NCBI RefSeq assembly: GCF_007859315.1
Contig: NZ_VOHA01000001.1
Span: 1,256,148-1,320,147, forward strand
Source: Reyranella sp. CPCC 100927
GTDB lineage: Bacteria; Pseudomonadota; Alphaproteobacteria; Reyranellales; Reyranellaceae
Length of the DNA: 64,000 bases
Reading direction: 5' to 3'
In this document: positions 18,752-27,365 of the stretch, one piece after another
How positions within the stretch are numbered: the first letter of the stretch is position 1
How the letters are laid out: each line of letters starts with the position of its first letter
The notes under the pieces: model-generated
What the model was told of the DNA's origin: nothing
The model's database searches: none
Seen by the model: the letters and a program-made list of their open reading frames with translations, nothing else
Translations under genes and position numbers: made by a program

Positions 18752-19564
18752 TCACGGCATCCGCACCTGCGGGCGCACCACGCGCGCCAGGGTGAGCACA
18801 TCGACGGCAGCGGCACCCGCGCGCAGCAGGGTGCGCGCGCAGGCCTCGACCGTGGCGCCGGTGGTCAGAACGTCATCGATCAGCAGCACGGTTTTGTCGC
18901 GCACCGCCGCGCGGTGGCGGGGGTTGACGCTGAAGGCACCGGCGACGTTCAGTCGCCGTTCGCGGGCATTGAGATCGGCCTGCGATGGCGTCCGTCGGTG
19001 ACGAACCACCAGATCCGGCACGACGGCCTTGCCGCTGTGACGGCCGACAGCACGGGCCAGTTCGGCCGACTGGTTGTAGCGCCGCCACAGCAATCGCCAG
19101 CGGTGCAGGGGGATGGGCGCGATGACGTCGGCATCGGCCAGCAATCCGGCACCGGCCAGTGCCAGCCAGCGCCCGAACGTGGGTGCCGGGTCGAGCCGGT
19201 CGGCATGTTTGAACATCAGCACCAGACGGCGCGATTCCGCGTCGTAGCGGAAGGCAGCGCGGGCGCGGCGATAGCGCGGCCGCTTGGCAAGGCAGGCGCC
19301 GCACAGCGTTTCCGGTCCGGCGTCGACCTCGAACGGCAGGCCGCAGCAGGCGCAGACGGGCGCGGCGATGAAGGCGATCTTCGACCAGCATGCGGCACAC
19401 AGCGCACCGGGTGCGTCCACGGCCGCGCTGCAGGACATGCATTGCGGCGGCAGCAACACGTCAAGCGCCGCCCGGCCGTAACGTCGCGCGGCACCGGCCA
19501 ACGCCAAGCGCGCCGGGTTGAATTCCATGCGCGCCATGCCACCGCCTGAATCAGGCGAATCCAT
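18752..19564 (-). CDS. ComF-family phosphoribosyltransferase-like protein
   Basis: 270 residues. N-terminal zinc-ribbon-like Cys pairs (CMSC, CAAC, CACC, CGAC) precede a PRTase domain with VIAPIPLHRWRLLWRRYNQS and the PRPP loop VLLIDDVLTTGAT. ComF proteins assist DNA uptake or purine-related metabolism. The natural role in alphaproteobacteria is not established. The ATG at 19564 has a strong GAGGAGG. Next to it, reading the other way, is a methyltransferase gene often seen beside comF; in related genomes grxC follows comF, whereas here the sulfate locus lies between them. Confidence 0.9.
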   Translation of the reverse strand: MDSPDSGGGMARMEFNPARLALAGAARRYGRAALDVLLPPQCMSCSAAVDAPGALCAACWSKIAFIAAPVCACCGLPFEVDAGPETLCGACLAKRPRYRRARAAFRYDAESRRLVLMFKHADRLDPAPTFGRWLALAGAGLLADADVIAPIPLHRWRLLWRRYNQSAELARAVGRHSGKAVVPDLVVRHRRTPSQADLNARERRLNVAGAFSVNPRHRAAVRDKTVLLIDDVLTTGATVEACARTLLRAGAAAVDVLTLARVVRPQVRMP

Positions 19565-19607
19565 GGCGCATCCTCCTCCTCCAGCTTCGCTCGGGAGGAC
19601 GACGGCC

Positions 19608-20249
19608 TCAATACGCCACCTTGAACGTGTGTTTGATGTCGTCGATCTGAGCCTGGCTCAGGCCGGGCGGGCGTACGTCGCGCAGCATCAGCCAAAGCTT
19701 TGCCGTCTCTTCCAGCTCCTCCAGCGCGAAGCTGGCGGCCGACACGCTGTCGTGCCAGACCAGCGGGCCCAGTCGTTCCAGCAACACCGCCCGCACGGCG
19801 GCGGCGTGGGCCAGCACGAGGTCGACCACCGCGGGATCGCCCGGCCGACGATAGGGGATCATCGGCACATGGCCCACCTTCATCACGAAATAGGGCGTGA
19901 TCGGCGGCAGGACATCCTCTCGATTGACATCGGGCAGCATCGATAACGCCACGAGGTTGGTCGAGTGCGTGTGCACGATACCGCCGACATCGGGCCGGGC
20001 GCCGTAGACGGCACGGTGCAGCTCGATGGTCTTGGAGGCGCGATCGCCCGCGACCTGACGCCCATCATGATCGAGTTTGGCAAGGCTGGCGGGATCGAGG
20101 AAGCCCAGGCAGGCGTCGGTCGGCGTGATCAGGAAGCCGTCCGCGAGCCGGGCGCTGATGTTGCCGGCGGAGCCGACCGTGTAGCCGCGCCGGTGGAGGC
20201 TTTCGCCGATGCGGCAGATCTCGTCCCGGATGTGGTTTTCGGTCGGCAT
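19608..20249 (-). CDS. Class II aldolase/adducin-family protein (OtnC-like)
   Basis: 213 residues from the ATG at 20249 (AGGAAA upstream); the longer frame runs into the leader. Signatures: YTVGSAGNISARL near the N-terminus, the metal-binding HTHSTN motif, and IPYRRPGDPAVVDLV, which contains the PGD turn seen in 3-oxo-tetronate 4-phosphate decarboxylases (OtnC) and fuculose-phosphate aldolases. The Zn2+ enzyme would cleave or decarboxylate a sugar-acid phosphate. No partner kinase or isomerase lies nearby, so the pathway is unknown. It precedes comF on the same strand by 43 bases. Confidence 0.85.
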   Translation of the reverse strand: MPTENHIRDEICRIGESLHRRGYTVGSAGNISARLADGFLITPTDACLGFLDPASLAKLDHDGRQVAGDRASKTIELHRAVYGARPDVGGIVHTHSTNLVALSMLPDVNREDVLPPITPYFVMKVGHVPMIPYRRPGDPAVVDLVLAHAAAVRAVLLERLGPLVWHDSVSAASFALEELEETAKLWLMLRDVRPPGLSQAQIDDIKHTFKVAY

Positions 20250-20347
20250 GAGCGGCGTTTCCTGCGTGGGGCCTGTGCAGACATTGCGGTGGCGCGTCGG
20301 GACTGTCGAGGGGCAGCACGGCAGGCGAAGTTGCGCTAGAAAGGGGC

Positions 20348-21277
20348 ATGAGTGCCGCCCCTGACCCCATGCTGGTGTTTGACCGCGATCTTGTGCGCCT
20401 GCGGCGCGAGCGCGCCGCCGGCGCCTGGGACGGTTTTCTGAAGCGCGAGATCGCCGAGCGTCTGGTCGAGCGCCTGGATGACATCCGGCGCGCTTTCCCG
20501 GTGGCGGTCGATATCGGCTGCCATGGCGGCGAGGTCGGCAGGGCACTGCGCCAGCCCGATGGCTCGGTGCGGGGCGGGATCCAGACACTGGTATCGATCG
20601 ACCTCGCCCTGGGATTCGCGCGCCGTGCCCAGGCCCACGGGCCGGCCGTCGTTGCCGACGAGGAAATGCTGCCGTTGAAGCCGGCCAGCGTCGATCTCGT
20701 GCTCAGCGCCATGGCGTTGCATTGGGTCAACGACCTGCCGGGCGCCCTGGTGCAGATTGGCCGGGCTTTGAGGCCCGACGGCTTGTTTCTGGCGGCCCTG
20801 CTGGGCGGCGAAACCCTGTGGCAGTTGCGCCAGGCGCTCGCGCAGGCCGAGAGCGACGTGGAGGGTGGGCTCAGCCCGCGCGTCTCGCCCTTTGCCGACC
20901 TGCGCGATGCTGCCGGCCTGCTGCAGCGCGCCGGCTTCGCCATGCCGGTCGCCGACGCCGAGACCATCGATGTGCGCTATCCCGATGCGCTGGCACTGAT
21001 GCGCGACCTGCGGGCCATGGCCGAGGGCAATGCCGTCCGGGGCCGCCGATCGGGTTTCACCCGCCGCGAGACCTTGGCGCGGGCGGCGGCCATCTATGCC
21101 GAGCGTCACGGTGACTCCGAGGGGCGCGTGCCAGCGTCCTTCGAGGTGCTCTACCTGCATGGCTGGGCACCACACGCGGCCCAGCCACGGCCGTTGCGGC
21201 CCGGAGCCGCCACATCGCGGCTGGCCGACGCCCTGGGAACGACCGAACGTCCGGCCGGTGAAAAGGCCGGACACTGA
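20348..21277 (+). CDS. Class I SAM-dependent methyltransferase-like protein (BioC/NDUFAF5-like)
   Basis: 309 residues. Motif I is AVDIGCHGGEVGRAL (~residue 52), motif II VSIDLALGFARRAQ, and post-I PLKPASVDLVLSAMALHWVN. The HWVNDLPGALVQIGRAL stretch and the C-terminal YAERHGDSEGRVPASFEVLYLHGW are typical of the NDUFAF5-like group. In mitochondria the homologue hydroxylates an Arg of a complex I subunit rather than methylating. The bacterial function is not settled. It lies divergent from the aldolase/comF pair. Confidence 0.85.
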   Translation: MSAAPDPMLVFDRDLVRLRRERAAGAWDGFLKREIAERLVERLDDIRRAFPVAVDIGCHGGEVGRALRQPDGSVRGGIQTLVSIDLALGFARRAQAHGPAVVADEEMLPLKPASVDLVLSAMALHWVNDLPGALVQIGRALRPDGLFLAALLGGETLWQLRQALAQAESDVEGGLSPRVSPFADLRDAAGLLQRAGFAMPVADAETIDVRYPDALALMRDLRAMAEGNAVRGRRSGFTRRETLARAAAIYAERHGDSEGRVPASFEVLYLHGWAPHAAQPRPLRPGAATSRLADALGTTERPAGEKAGH

Positions 21278-21290
21278 CCATCAGCCCGGG

Positions 21291-22157
21291 ATGCGGCTTC
21301 GTCGGCACTGGCGCAAGACCCTCCCACGTCCTTATGTTGTGACCGTGCAACCGCCGCGACTCATCTTCTCCGACCTCATCACCGAAGCCTTCAGCCGGGT
21401 GACGGGAAACGTTCGCGCCCTGTTCGACATCGCCCTGGTGCCGACGGTCATCAGCGTCGGCCTGTCGCTGGCCGGCCGCCTGGTGAGCGGCGAGCGGATG
21501 GAGCCGCTCGAGGCCATGGCGATCAAGGTTTTCGACTTCGTTCCGACCGCCATGTTCGCCGTGGCCTGGTATCGGCTGGTGCTGCTGGGGCCGCAGTCGG
21601 TGAGCAGTACGCCGGGATTCGGCTGGACGGTGCGGGAGCGCGGCTACCTCGGGCAGCTCCTGCTGATTGCCGCGATTCCGATCATCCTGCACGCCCTGTT
21701 CTGGATGCTGATGCCGTGGCCGATGGAGATGCCGGGATCCGGACAGGTGCCGCCCGACGTCGAGCGCGCGATGCCGGTGGGTTTTGCCTTCACCGTGACG
21801 GCGATCATCGCGCTGCGACTGAGCTTCGGCCTCGTGGCGCCATCGGTGGACCTGGCCTGGACGCCGCGCCTGTCCTGGCGGTACGGCAAGGGCAACGGGC
21901 CCACCATCCTGTTCGCGCTGCTGTTGCTGATGGTGATCGGCGTGATCGTGAAGGCGCTGACCACGGCGATCCTGCTGACCATCGCGCTGGGCCTCTTCGG
22001 TGCGCCGCTCAGCATCGGGCCGTGGCTGCTGATCACGCTGGTCGCCGAGACCGTCGCCTACATGTCGATTGCGCCGCTGGTGACCGTTCAGGCACTGATC
22101 TTTCGCGCCCTGACCGGCTGGGCGCCCGGCGGTCCGCTGCGCCAGCCGCCGCCGTAA
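21291..22157 (+). CDS. Multi-pass membrane protein of unknown function
   Basis: 288 residues from the ATG at 21291; a GTG at 21339 is an equally possible start. Residues before 21291 belong to a frame overlapping the methyltransferase gene and are not included. Four to six hydrophobic segments are visible, including LGQLLLIAAIPIILHALFWM, TILFALLLLMVIGVIVKAL and WLLITLVAETVAYMSIAPLV. No catalytic motif is recognised. It follows the methyltransferase by 13 bases, so they are likely co-transcribed. It may be an inner-membrane protein of unknown process. Confidence 0.7.
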   Translation: MRLRRHWRKTLPRPYVVTVQPPRLIFSDLITEAFSRVTGNVRALFDIALVPTVISVGLSLAGRLVSGERMEPLEAMAIKVFDFVPTAMFAVAWYRLVLLGPQSVSSTPGFGWTVRERGYLGQLLLIAAIPIILHALFWMLMPWPMEMPGSGQVPPDVERAMPVGFAFTVTAIIALRLSFGLVAPSVDLAWTPRLSWRYGKGNGPTILFALLLLMVIGVIVKALTTAILLTIALGLFGAPLSIGPWLLITLVAETVAYMSIAPLVTVQALIFRALTGWAPGGPLRQPPP

Positions 22158-22167
22158 CGTATGGTCC

Positions 22168-22250
22168 GTCATTCCGAGCGCAGCGAGGAATCTTCGGAAA
22201 GTAGCGCACTGCGCTTGCCCCAAAAGATCCCTCGCTGCGCTCGGGATGAC
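22168..22250. repeat. Family A palindromic repeat, copy 2
   Basis: Arms GTCATTCCGAGCGCAGCGAG and its complement ending GCTCGGGATGAC flank a ~33-base loop. It begins 10 bases after the membrane-protein stop codon and ends 6 bases before the mutT stop, filling a convergent intergenic space. Confidence 0.92.
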
Positions 22251-22256
22251 GATGAG

Positions 22257-22715
22257 CTACAACAGATCGCGCAGCTGGGCGATCAGCGGCAGGTCGGCGG
22301 GCGGCATGGGATAGTCGCGCAGCGATTTGACCGCGACCCATTTCAGGGTTTGCCCCTCGCGCGGTTGCGGCAGGCCGCGCCACTGGCGGCAGACATACAG
22401 CGGCATCAGCAGGTGAAAGGTCTCGTAGCCATGCGAGGCGAAAGCGATCGGCGCCAGGCAGCTCCCCTTGGTCTCGATGCCCAGTTCCTCGTTCAGTTCG
22501 CGCACCAAAGCTTCTTCCGGCGTCTCGCCGTCATCGACCTTGCCGCCGGGAAACTCCCATAAGCCGGCCATCGACTTGCCGGCCGGCCGTTGCGCGATCA
22601 GCACGCGGCCGTCGACGTCGATCAATGCCACCGCGGCCACCAGCACCAGCCGGCGATCGCCCAGCGGCGGCGGCCCGCCGGGGCAGGACTCGAAGGGATC
22701 CGATGATGACGTCAT
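22257..22715 (-). CDS. mutT: (Deoxy)nucleoside triphosphate pyrophosphohydrolase, MutT type
   Basis: 152 residues. The Nudix box is GGKVDDGETPEEALVREL followed by NEELGI, complete. FPGGKV after LWE is the MutT hallmark, and the C-terminal LKWVAVKSLRDYPMPPADLP matches the 8-oxo-dGTP-specific group. It removes oxidised dGTP from the nucleotide pool. It lies downstream of argJ on the same strand, a gene order conserved in alphaproteobacteria. A family A repeat separates the two genes. Confidence 0.9.
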   Translation of the reverse strand: MTSSSDPFESCPGGPPPLGDRRLVLVAAVALIDVDGRVLIAQRPAGKSMAGLWEFPGGKVDDGETPEEALVRELNEELGIETKGSCLAPIAFASHGYETFHLLMPLYVCRQWRGLPQPREGQTLKWVAVKSLRDYPMPPADLPLIAQLRDLL

Positions 22716-22747
22716 GACCTCTGTCGTCCTGAGCGTTTTGTGACGCT

Positions 22748-22826
22748 GTCATTCCGAGCGAAGCGAGGAATCTTTCAGCGGTTCGCTGTCACGGCCGAGA
22801 AGATCCCTCGCTGCGCTCGGGATGAC
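22748..22826. repeat. Family A palindromic repeat, copy 3
   Basis: Inverted arms GTCATTCCGAGCGAAGCGAG and complement ending GCTCGGGATGAC, with a ~30-base loop, lying between argJ and mutT in the same transcription unit. Confidence 0.92.
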
Positions 22827-22869
22827 AGGCGTGGGCTCAAAAATCACAGGCTGTCAGGACGACAGATGA

Positions 22870-24108
22870 TCAGCTGCGGTAGCTGCCGTTGATGTCGATG
22901 TACCGGTGCGTCAGGTCGCAGGTCCATACCGTGCACTTGCCGCGACCCAGTCCGAGTTCGATGTCGATGACGACGTCGCGGCCTTGCATGTGCTTGACCA
23001 CGGGCGTTTCGTCGTATTTCGGCACGACCTGGCCGCCATCGGTGATGCGCACGCCGCCCATGGAAATACGCAGCTTGTCACGGTCGGCCTTTTCGCCGGC
23101 CTTGCCGACGGCCATGACGATGCGGCCCCAGTTGGCGTCCTCGCCGGCGATCGCGGTCTTGACCAGCGGCGAGTTGGCGACGGCCAGGCCGATCTTGCGC
23201 GCAGCGCCATTGCTGGTGGCGCCGGTCACGTTGATGGTGATGAACTTGGATGCACCTTCGCCATCACGTGCCACCAGCTGCGCCAGCTCGATCATCAGAT
23301 CGTCCAGTGCGCGCTTGAACTCGACCAGCATCGGATCGTCGGCTTCGTCGATACGCGGATGCTTGGCGGCGCCGGTGGCGGCCAGCAGCAGCGTGTCGCT
23401 GGTCGAGGTATCGCCGTCGACGGTGATGCAGTTGAAGGATTTGTCGGTGGCGTCCGACAGCAGCTTCTGCAGCACCTGCGGCGGCAGCTTCGCATCGGTG
23501 AAGGCGAACGCCAGCATGGTCGCCATGTCGGGCGCGATCATGCCCGAGCCCTTGGCGAAGCCGTTCAGCGTCACCGTGCCGTCACCGATGCGGCAGGTGC
23601 GGGTCGCCAGCTTCGGGAACGTATCGGTGGTCATGATCGCCGCCGACGCCTCGGCCCAGCCGTCCTCGCGCGCGGCCTTGACCAACGCCGGCATGTGCTT
23701 GGCGAACGGGGCGGGATCCAGCGGCTGGCCGATGACTCCGGTCGACGCCATGAACACTTCGTTGCGGGCACACCCCAGGGCCTGCGCGACGGCCCGCGTT
23801 GCCTCCTCGACGGACTTGTCGCCGATCTTGCCGGTGAAGGCATTGGCGTTGCCGGCATTGGCCAGGATCGCGCGCACCTTGCCGCGCGGCAGATTCTTGC
23901 GGCACCACTCGACCGGCGCCGAAGCCGTCTTCGACCGGGTCAGCACACCGGCAATGACGGCACCGGCGGGCACGATCGCCAGCATGACGTCCGTGCGGCC
24001 CTTGTAGCGGATACCCGCCTCGACCGCGCCTAGCTTGACGCCGGCGATCCGGGGCAACGTCGGCGTCGTCTTCGGCGCCAGCGGTGATACGGCGTGCGGT
24101 GCGTTCAT
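22870..24108 (-). CDS. argJ: Bifunctional ornithine acetyltransferase / N-acetylglutamate synthase
   Basis: 412 residues, full length. The self-cleavage site is the DMATMLAF motif near residue 195; the Thr becomes the N-terminal nucleophile of the beta chain. Other signatures: GNANAFTGKIGDKS and ITVDGDTSTSDTLLL. It recycles acetyl groups between N-acetylornithine and glutamate in the arginine pathway. In this lineage argJ typically lies between a parvulin-type foldase gene and mutT, as it does here. Confidence 0.97.
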   Translation of the reverse strand: MNAPHAVSPLAPKTTPTLPRIAGVKLGAVEAGIRYKGRTDVMLAIVPAGAVIAGVLTRSKTASAPVEWCRKNLPRGKVRAILANAGNANAFTGKIGDKSVEEATRAVAQALGCARNEVFMASTGVIGQPLDPAPFAKHMPALVKAAREDGWAEASAAIMTTDTFPKLATRTCRIGDGTVTLNGFAKGSGMIAPDMATMLAFAFTDAKLPPQVLQKLLSDATDKSFNCITVDGDTSTSDTLLLAATGAAKHPRIDEADDPMLVEFKRALDDLMIELAQLVARDGEGASKFITINVTGATSNGAARKIGLAVANSPLVKTAIAGEDANWGRIVMAVGKAGEKADRDKLRISMGGVRITDGGQVVPKYDETPVVKHMQGRDVVIDIELGLGRGKCTVWTCDLTHRYIDINGSYRS

Positions 24109-24254
24109 CGTCGCTTCGAGGCCTTTTTCGTTGGCGTTTTGGTTGTTCGCGTGCGGACGTGGACCCCAAAACGGCGGCGCGCCCCGCAGGACGCGCCGTT
24201 ACCCGGAGGTGAGCCTACACTAAGTGATGTTGAAAAGTCGCGCCACTTTTCTCA

Positions 24255-24276
24255 CCCCGCCCGCAGGCGGGCGGGG
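24255..24276. repeat. GC-only hairpin downstream of the foldase gene
   Basis: CCCCGCCCGC and GCGGGCGGGG face each other across two bases, in the 220-base gap between argJ and the foldase gene. There is no T-run on either strand, so it is at best a weak terminator. Nothing else was recognised in the gap. Confidence 0.5.
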
Positions 24277-24328
24277 TTCATTCAGGACGCGTCGATGATG
24301 GATCTTGTGCGCGGGAGCGATGCGCCCG

Positions 24329-25249
24329 TCAGTTCTTGCCCGGCGTCGGCGGCGTCGCCGGTGGCGCGCCCGGTGGTGTCTCCGGAATCTTTGAGCCGTC
24401 CATGTTGAACTTCTCGATTTTCGCACTCTTGCGCAGGCCTTCCATCATCTGGCCGTACACTTCGCGCGACAACTCGGCCCTCAGCTCGTCTTCCATGTCC
24501 TCCATCGAAGGCGGTTGGGCAGCGCGCCGATCGTCAAGCCGGATGACGTGGAAGCCGAACTGGCTCTTGACCGGCGCCGGTGTGACCTCACCCTTCTTGA
24601 GCATGAAGGCCGCTTCGGCGAACTCCTTCACCATGTCGGCCTTCTTGAACCAGCCGAGGTCGCCGCCCTGGGCGCCCGATGCCTTATCGGTCGACTTGTC
24701 CTTCGCGATCTTGTCGAAGTCGCCGCCCTTCTGCAGGTCAGCGATCACGGCTTTGGCAGCGGCCTCGTCAGCAACCAGGATGTGGCGCGCCTTGACTTCC
24801 TCTTCCGGCGGCAGGTCACGCACCTTCTTTTCGTAACGTTCCTTCAACGCCTGCGGCGTGACGCGCTTGTCGATCTCCTGCGTCAGGTATTGCTCCTGCA
24901 GCAGGCGCTCTTCGAGGGCGGCCAGGCGCTTCTTGTAAGCGTCGCTGTCCTGCACCTTGCTCTTGCGCGCCTCGGTGACCTGCAATTTGGCGTCGATGAT
25001 CTGCTCCAGCAGAGCCGGGTAGATGCGCTCCAGGGGCAAGCCGCGATATTGCTGCGGCAGGTTGGCCTGCGCGGCCTGGACATCCGACAGCCGGATCGAC
25101 TGACCGTTGACGACGGCCACGACGGGATCACCCGGCGGCTTGGCGGCCGGCGCAGGCGCTGGTGCCGGCGGCGTCTGGGCGAAGGCCGGCGCCGCTGCGC
25201 TCAACGCCAGCAGCAGAGCGACGCGCGCGCCGCGCGAGAAAAACGTCAT
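24329..25249 (-). CDS. Periplasmic peptidyl-prolyl isomerase/foldase (SurA/PpiC parvulin type)
   Basis: 306 residues from the ATG at 25249; the frame upstream is not signal-like. Signal peptide: RVALLLALSAAAPAFAQ. After a Pro/Ala-rich linker comes a SurA-like N-terminal helical domain (VAVVNGQSIRLSDVQAAQAN) and then a parvulin domain at about residues 160-260 (VKARHILVADEAAAK, GGDLGWFKKADMV, SQFGFHVIRLDDRR). It assists folding of exported proteins. It is the upstream neighbour of argJ, as in other alphaproteobacteria, though the secA gene often next to it is not here. Confidence 0.93.
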   Translation of the reverse strand: MTFFSRGARVALLLALSAAAPAFAQTPPAPAPAPAAKPPGDPVVAVVNGQSIRLSDVQAAQANLPQQYRGLPLERIYPALLEQIIDAKLQVTEARKSKVQDSDAYKKRLAALEERLLQEQYLTQEIDKRVTPQALKERYEKKVRDLPPEEEVKARHILVADEAAAKAVIADLQKGGDFDKIAKDKSTDKASGAQGGDLGWFKKADMVKEFAEAAFMLKKGEVTPAPVKSQFGFHVIRLDDRRAAQPPSMEDMEDELRAELSREVYGQMMEGLRKSAKIEKFNMDGSKIPETPPGAPPATPPTPGKN

Positions 25250-25435
25250 TCGAGGGGGCTCCCGATGCTGCACGCGCCGTGCTGGAAGCAACCCGACGCG
25301 GAATCGCACAGCATTAACCATAGCGCCCGGCTCGGGACAAGTGACGGAAATCGGGTCGCCGATCACGTCCTGGCGCGTTCGGCCGGCACAATAAGCCGGC
25401 CCAGCGCCGCGTCCAACCGCCGCAGGGTGCTGTTG

Positions 25436-26434
25436 CTACCGCCCGTAGCGGCGTTCAAGGGTTCCGAGCGCCAGGTCGTGCGCACGCTGCAGGTCGTCGA
25501 GGGCGACGCTGTAATCACCAAACTTCTTGCGGCTCACTGCCCGCGCAAGCTGGAACTGCAGCGCTTTGGTCCCTTCGGCGATCTGCAGGCAGGCAGCGAT
25601 CGCCTCATCCAGGCCGGCTTCGCCATGCCCGGCGAGCCACTGCAGGTGACTGCCCAGCATTTCGAAATTGGCGCCGAGCTGGCGCATGATGTTGAAGGCG
25701 TAGAGGTGGAAGTAGTCCATCGGCCGCGACGCCAGCATCTCGAGATGACGCGGAAACTCGGCCCGGAACCGCGTGAAGACGCCGGCCGGCCGCCGCGCGA
25801 GGTGGTCCTTCATCAGCGCCAGCGCGCCCTCGACCAGGGCGCGGCCTTCCAGCACTTGGCCGTCGCGCTTGACGAACTCGACATAGGGAAACAGCACGTC
25901 GGGCTGCCCCTGCTGCGCCGGCAGGCGTCGGAAGAGGCCGTCGAAATCCTCGCCCTCGACAAGATGATAGCTGGTGTTGTGGAAATAGTTCATGCGCCGA
26001 GCGGCGATATCGAGCGCGCCGATGCCGATCGTCGATTTCACATGGGCCTGCTTATAGGCCGTGCCACGGGTGTCGGGCAGGTAGTAGCTGTCGACCTCGA
26101 CCAGCGGCATGCGGCCACGCCGGATCTGCTCGACCGAATGGCCTTCGACCGTGTCGAAGATCGCAAGCTCCTGCACCTGAAGGCCGAACAGGGCGCGCAG
26201 GTCCTCGGGCGGGAACTTGAAGAAGGTGAAATGGTCGCCTTCGAAATCCTGCTCCACCGTGAAGGACAGCGCCGCCAGCGGCTCCAGGCCGAAGGCATGC
26301 AACACCTCGACCCAGACATCGATGTAGCAATTGGTCTCGAGCCAGATCCGATCGGGCGCGTGCAGCGCGTGCGCGCGGTAGTCGGCCGGATCGACCGGCA
26401 GCAATCGCGCGCCGGCGCCGTTTGCGTCGTCCAT
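25436..26434 (-). CDS. DUF1839-family protein of the aminoacyl-carrier-protein operon
   Basis: 332 residues, cytosolic, no signal or membrane segment. The sequence has the DUF1839 features: WLETNCYIDVWVEVLHAFGL near residue 35, TVEQDFEGDHFTFFKFPPEDL and VEVDSYYLPDTRGTAYKQAH, followed by STIGIGALD and an all-helical C-terminus. Family members occur with seryl-tRNA-synthetase-like carrier-protein ligases; the biochemical function is unknown. The invariant-looking Cys in TNCYID and the acidic/aromatic clusters hint at a transferase or hydrolase acting on the aminoacyl thioester, but that is a guess. It starts one base after the ligase stop codon. Confidence 0.85.
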   Translation of the reverse strand: MDDANGAGARLLPVDPADYRAHALHAPDRIWLETNCYIDVWVEVLHAFGLEPLAALSFTVEQDFEGDHFTFFKFPPEDLRALFGLQVQELAIFDTVEGHSVEQIRRGRMPLVEVDSYYLPDTRGTAYKQAHVKSTIGIGALDIAARRMNYFHNTSYHLVEGEDFDGLFRRLPAQQGQPDVLFPYVEFVKRDGQVLEGRALVEGALALMKDHLARRPAGVFTRFRAEFPRHLEMLASRPMDYFHLYAFNIMRQLGANFEMLGSHLQWLAGHGEAGLDEAIAACLQIAEGTKALQFQLARAVSRKKFGDYSVALDDLQRAHDLALGTLERRYGR

Positions 26435-26435
26435 G

Positions 26436-27365
26436 TCAGCCCCAGAGCTGCTGGCGCACGGCCTGCGGCCAGGCCTTCACGTCGAAGCCGTGATACTTGA
26501 ACAGCGCCAGCGCGATGCGCTCCACGCCGAAGCCGACGCAGGCGGTGTGGGCCGTGCCGCCATCATGGGTGCGGATGTTCCACACATGACCGAAATGGTC
26601 CTGGTGGTAGTTGAAGCTGAGGCACGCCGTCGGCTTCTCGGTGCTGGTGATCGGGATCAGCAGCTCGAACTTCAAGGTCTGGTCGCGCTGGTTGACCGCC
26701 AGCATCCTGCCGGCGCGGCCGAAGAAGGGGTCGTTGGCGACGTCGACGGTCAGCGGCACATCGAGCGCCGACATGATCGCCTGGCCGCGGTCGATCCAGA
26801 GCTGGCGGAACGCCATCACCTGCTCAGGCGTGCCGACGCGCACATACTCGCGCTGGCGGAAGAGCTGCATGCGCGCCGGATCGATCGATGGTTCGTGGCG
26901 GAAGCAATAGGAATAGACGTCGCTCAGCGCGCCGTTGGCCGGCAGATGGCCGCGTGCTGCCAGTACCGGATAGAGCGGGTAGCAGGCCGCCGGTGTCATC
27001 ACCACTTGCGTGGCCTTCTGGCCCGGCGTCCAGTCCTCCTTCTTCAGCAGCTTCTCAATCAGCGCCGCGTGGTCGCGATCATTGCCCATGAAGCTGTGAA
27101 TGGTGCCGGCGAGCTGCGGGAAGCTCTTGAGGTAGTCGCTCTCCTCGAAATGCTGCCGGTTGATGGCGGGCGGAAAACGCATGATCTCGGCGCCGTCGTT
27201 GCCGCCGTGGCGGGTGACCAGGTCGTTGAAACGCTCGATCACGTCCTCGAAGACGCCGCTGCGACCGTATAGGCCGTCGACCCCCATCGGGATCAGCAGG
27301 CCGTGCGCGATCAGGTCGTCACGGAAGGCGGCCTGCGCCGCCTGCAGGGAAGCGTCGGCACTCAT
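26436..27365 (-). CDS. Amino acid:[carrier protein] ligase (class II aaRS-like)
   Basis: 309 residues. It resembles the catalytic domain of atypical seryl-tRNA synthetases but lacks the tRNA-binding arm. The three zinc ligands of that group are visible: Cys in [11 protein letters not shown], Glu in motif 2 ([10 protein letters not shown]) and Cys in [16 protein letters not shown], which also holds the motif 3 Arg. Characterised Bradyrhizobium homologues activate small amino acids (Gly, Ala) and load them onto the phosphopantetheine of a carrier protein instead of tRNA. The carrier protein is the first gene of this operon. The start overlaps the flavoprotein stop by four bases (ATGA). Confidence 0.92.
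   Translation of the reverse strand: MSADASLQAAQAAFRDDLIAHGLLIPMGVDGLYGRSGVFEDVIERFNDLVTRHGGNDGAEIMRFPPAINRQHFEESDYLKSFPQLAGTIHSFMGNDRDHAALIEKLLKKEDWTPGQKATQVVMTPAACYPLYPVLAARGHLPANGALSDVYSYCFRHEPSIDPARMQLFRQREYVRVGTPEQVMAFRQLWIDRGQAIMSALDVPLTVDVANDPFFGRAGRMLAVNQRDQTLKFELLIPITSTEKPTACLSFNYHQDHFGHVWNIRTHDGGTAHTACVGFGVERIALALFKYHGFDVKAWPQAVRQQLWG

Noticed and set aside
24515..26500. Long plus-strand frame opposite the foldase and DUF1839 genes
   Set aside because: Covers two real genes and their gap in antisense; no recognisable domain.
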